A stretch of DNA of 6,270 nucleotides, taken from assembly GCA_030431165.1 (NCBI GenBank), contig JAUIJQ010000209.1, forward strand, positions 1-6,270, given 5' to 3'. The notes under the pieces are model-generated. The model saw only the letters and a list, made by a program, of their open reading frames with translations, ran no database searches and was not told the origin of the DNA. Below are positions 5,668-6,270 of the stretch, piece by piece; within the stretch, counting starts at the first letter, position 1; each line of letters opens with the position of its first letter. Source of the stretch: Rhodothermia bacterium (GTDB lineage Bacteria; Bacteroidota; Rhodothermia; Rhodothermales; JABDKH01). A program made the translations under genes and the position numbers.

Positions 5668-6270
5668 ATGAAACTCACGCTCGCGCTCCCGGCAACACCT
5701 TGCCCGGAGTGGCAAGGCCTGAAGAACCTTATAGACGAGCTGAAGAAGCGGGACCTCGACCTGGTGGTCGTCGAGGGGGATCCGGTCCCGCTGGAGCAAA
5801 CGCGTCTTGGCCTGCCGGGCCGCGACAAAGAGCTTGATCAGTACACTGACGTTATCAAAGCCCTCGGCGACCTCGGCATCGGCATCATGTGCCCGAACTT
5901 CATGGCGGGCATCAACTGGTTGCGTACGGACGTGGCGGTGCCCATCCGGGGCGGCGCGCTTACAACGCGATTCAGACAATCGGATCTGCCGGAACGTACC
6001 ATCGACCTTGGCGGCGTGGCACTCACGGAGGAGATGCTATGGGACAACATCTATTACTACATGGATCGCGTCCTCCCGGTCGCTGAGGCAGCCGGCATCA
6101 AGCTCGCTCTGCACCCCGACGACCCACCGCTGTCGCCCGTTTACAACGTCCCGAGAATCCTCACGAGCCCGGATGCTTATCGGCGGCTGTTTGATGCGTT
6201 TCCCAGCGAGAGCAACGGGATGTGCTTCTGCCAGGCCAACTTCAAACTGATGGGCGGCGACCTGTATGCA
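5668..6270 (+). CDS. uxuA: Mannonate dehydratase, N-terminal part (gene runs off right edge)
   Basis: The first 201 codons of a UxuA-family protein. Mannonate dehydratase (EC 4.2.1.8) removes water from D-mannonate to give 2-keto-3-deoxy-D-gluconate, using a divalent metal in a TIM barrel of the xylose-isomerase-like superfamily. Diagnostic stretches are CPNFMAGINWLRTDV (75-89), LWDNIYYYMDRVLPVAEAAG (124-143), LALHPDDPP (146-154), VPRI (161-164) and NGMCFCQANF (183-192). His149 and Cys188 sit at the spacing expected for two metal ligands; the remaining ligands would be in the missing C-terminal half. The segment between the RTD motif and LWDN is only about 35 residues, so this is a compact form without the long insertion of E. 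coli UxuA. The ATG is 6 bases after the SDR stop, with GGA directly before it, which indicates one operon. The exact aldonate used could differ from mannonate. Confidence 0.9.
   Translation, partial: MKLTLALPATPCPEWQGLKNLIDELKKRDLDLVVVEGDPVPLEQTRLGLPGRDKELDQYTDVIKALGDLGIGIMCPNFMAGINWLRTDVAVPIRGGALTTRFRQSDLPERTIDLGGVALTEEMLWDNIYYYMDRVLPVAEAAGIKLALHPDDPPLSPVYNVPRILTSPDAYRRLFDAFPSESNGMCFCQANFKLMGGDLYA

Overview
The window looks like an ordinary stretch of a moderately GC-rich chromosome from a Bacteroidota or Rhodothermota-type bacterium. Three things point there. The alpha-amylase carries a type IX secretion (T9SS/Por) C-terminal sorting domain. Almost no gene start has a Shine-Dalgarno sequence. 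Exported lipoproteins are frequent. I saw no mobile element, CRISPR array, tRNA or rRNA. The assignment rests on these features only, because no phylogenetic marker was compared.

Minus strand, read right to left. A 171-residue lipoprotein of unknown family (3812 to 3297) overlaps by ATGA the gene for a secreted GH13 alpha-amylase-type glycosidase with a T9SS tail (3300 to 1585). After a gap of about 75 bases comes a ComEA-like lipoprotein with two helix-hairpin-helix repeats (1509 to 994). It overlaps by ATGA a small four-helix membrane protein (997 to 578). Last is the N-terminal part of the ribosome-associated GTPase TypA/BipA (from 523, running off the left edge). The first pair suggests extracellular alpha-glucan use. 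The second pair looks like an envelope-anchored DNA-binding-like protein coupled to a membrane partner.

A divergent intergenic region (3813-3994) separates this block from a plus-strand operon. It holds two perfect inverted repeats, one of them 16 bases before the first start codon of the plus operon.

Plus strand. An RraA-like protein (3995-4807), a classical SDR oxidoreductase (4819-5661) and the N-terminal half of a compact mannonate dehydratase, UxuA (5668 to the right edge), are packed with gaps of 11 and 6 bases. They look like a sugar-acid (hexuronate/aldonate) catabolic operon. The dehydratase would make 2-keto-3-deoxygluconate, the SDR would interconvert a keto and a hydroxyl group, and the RraA-like protein is a candidate metal-dependent pyruvate aldolase. 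The role of the RraA-like member is the least certain and most interesting part.

The best single-base observation is at the 3' end of the amylase gene. Removing one base from a TTT run gives the usual T9SS ending, VVVR-stop. As it stands, the protein continues for an unusual cysteine-containing tail.
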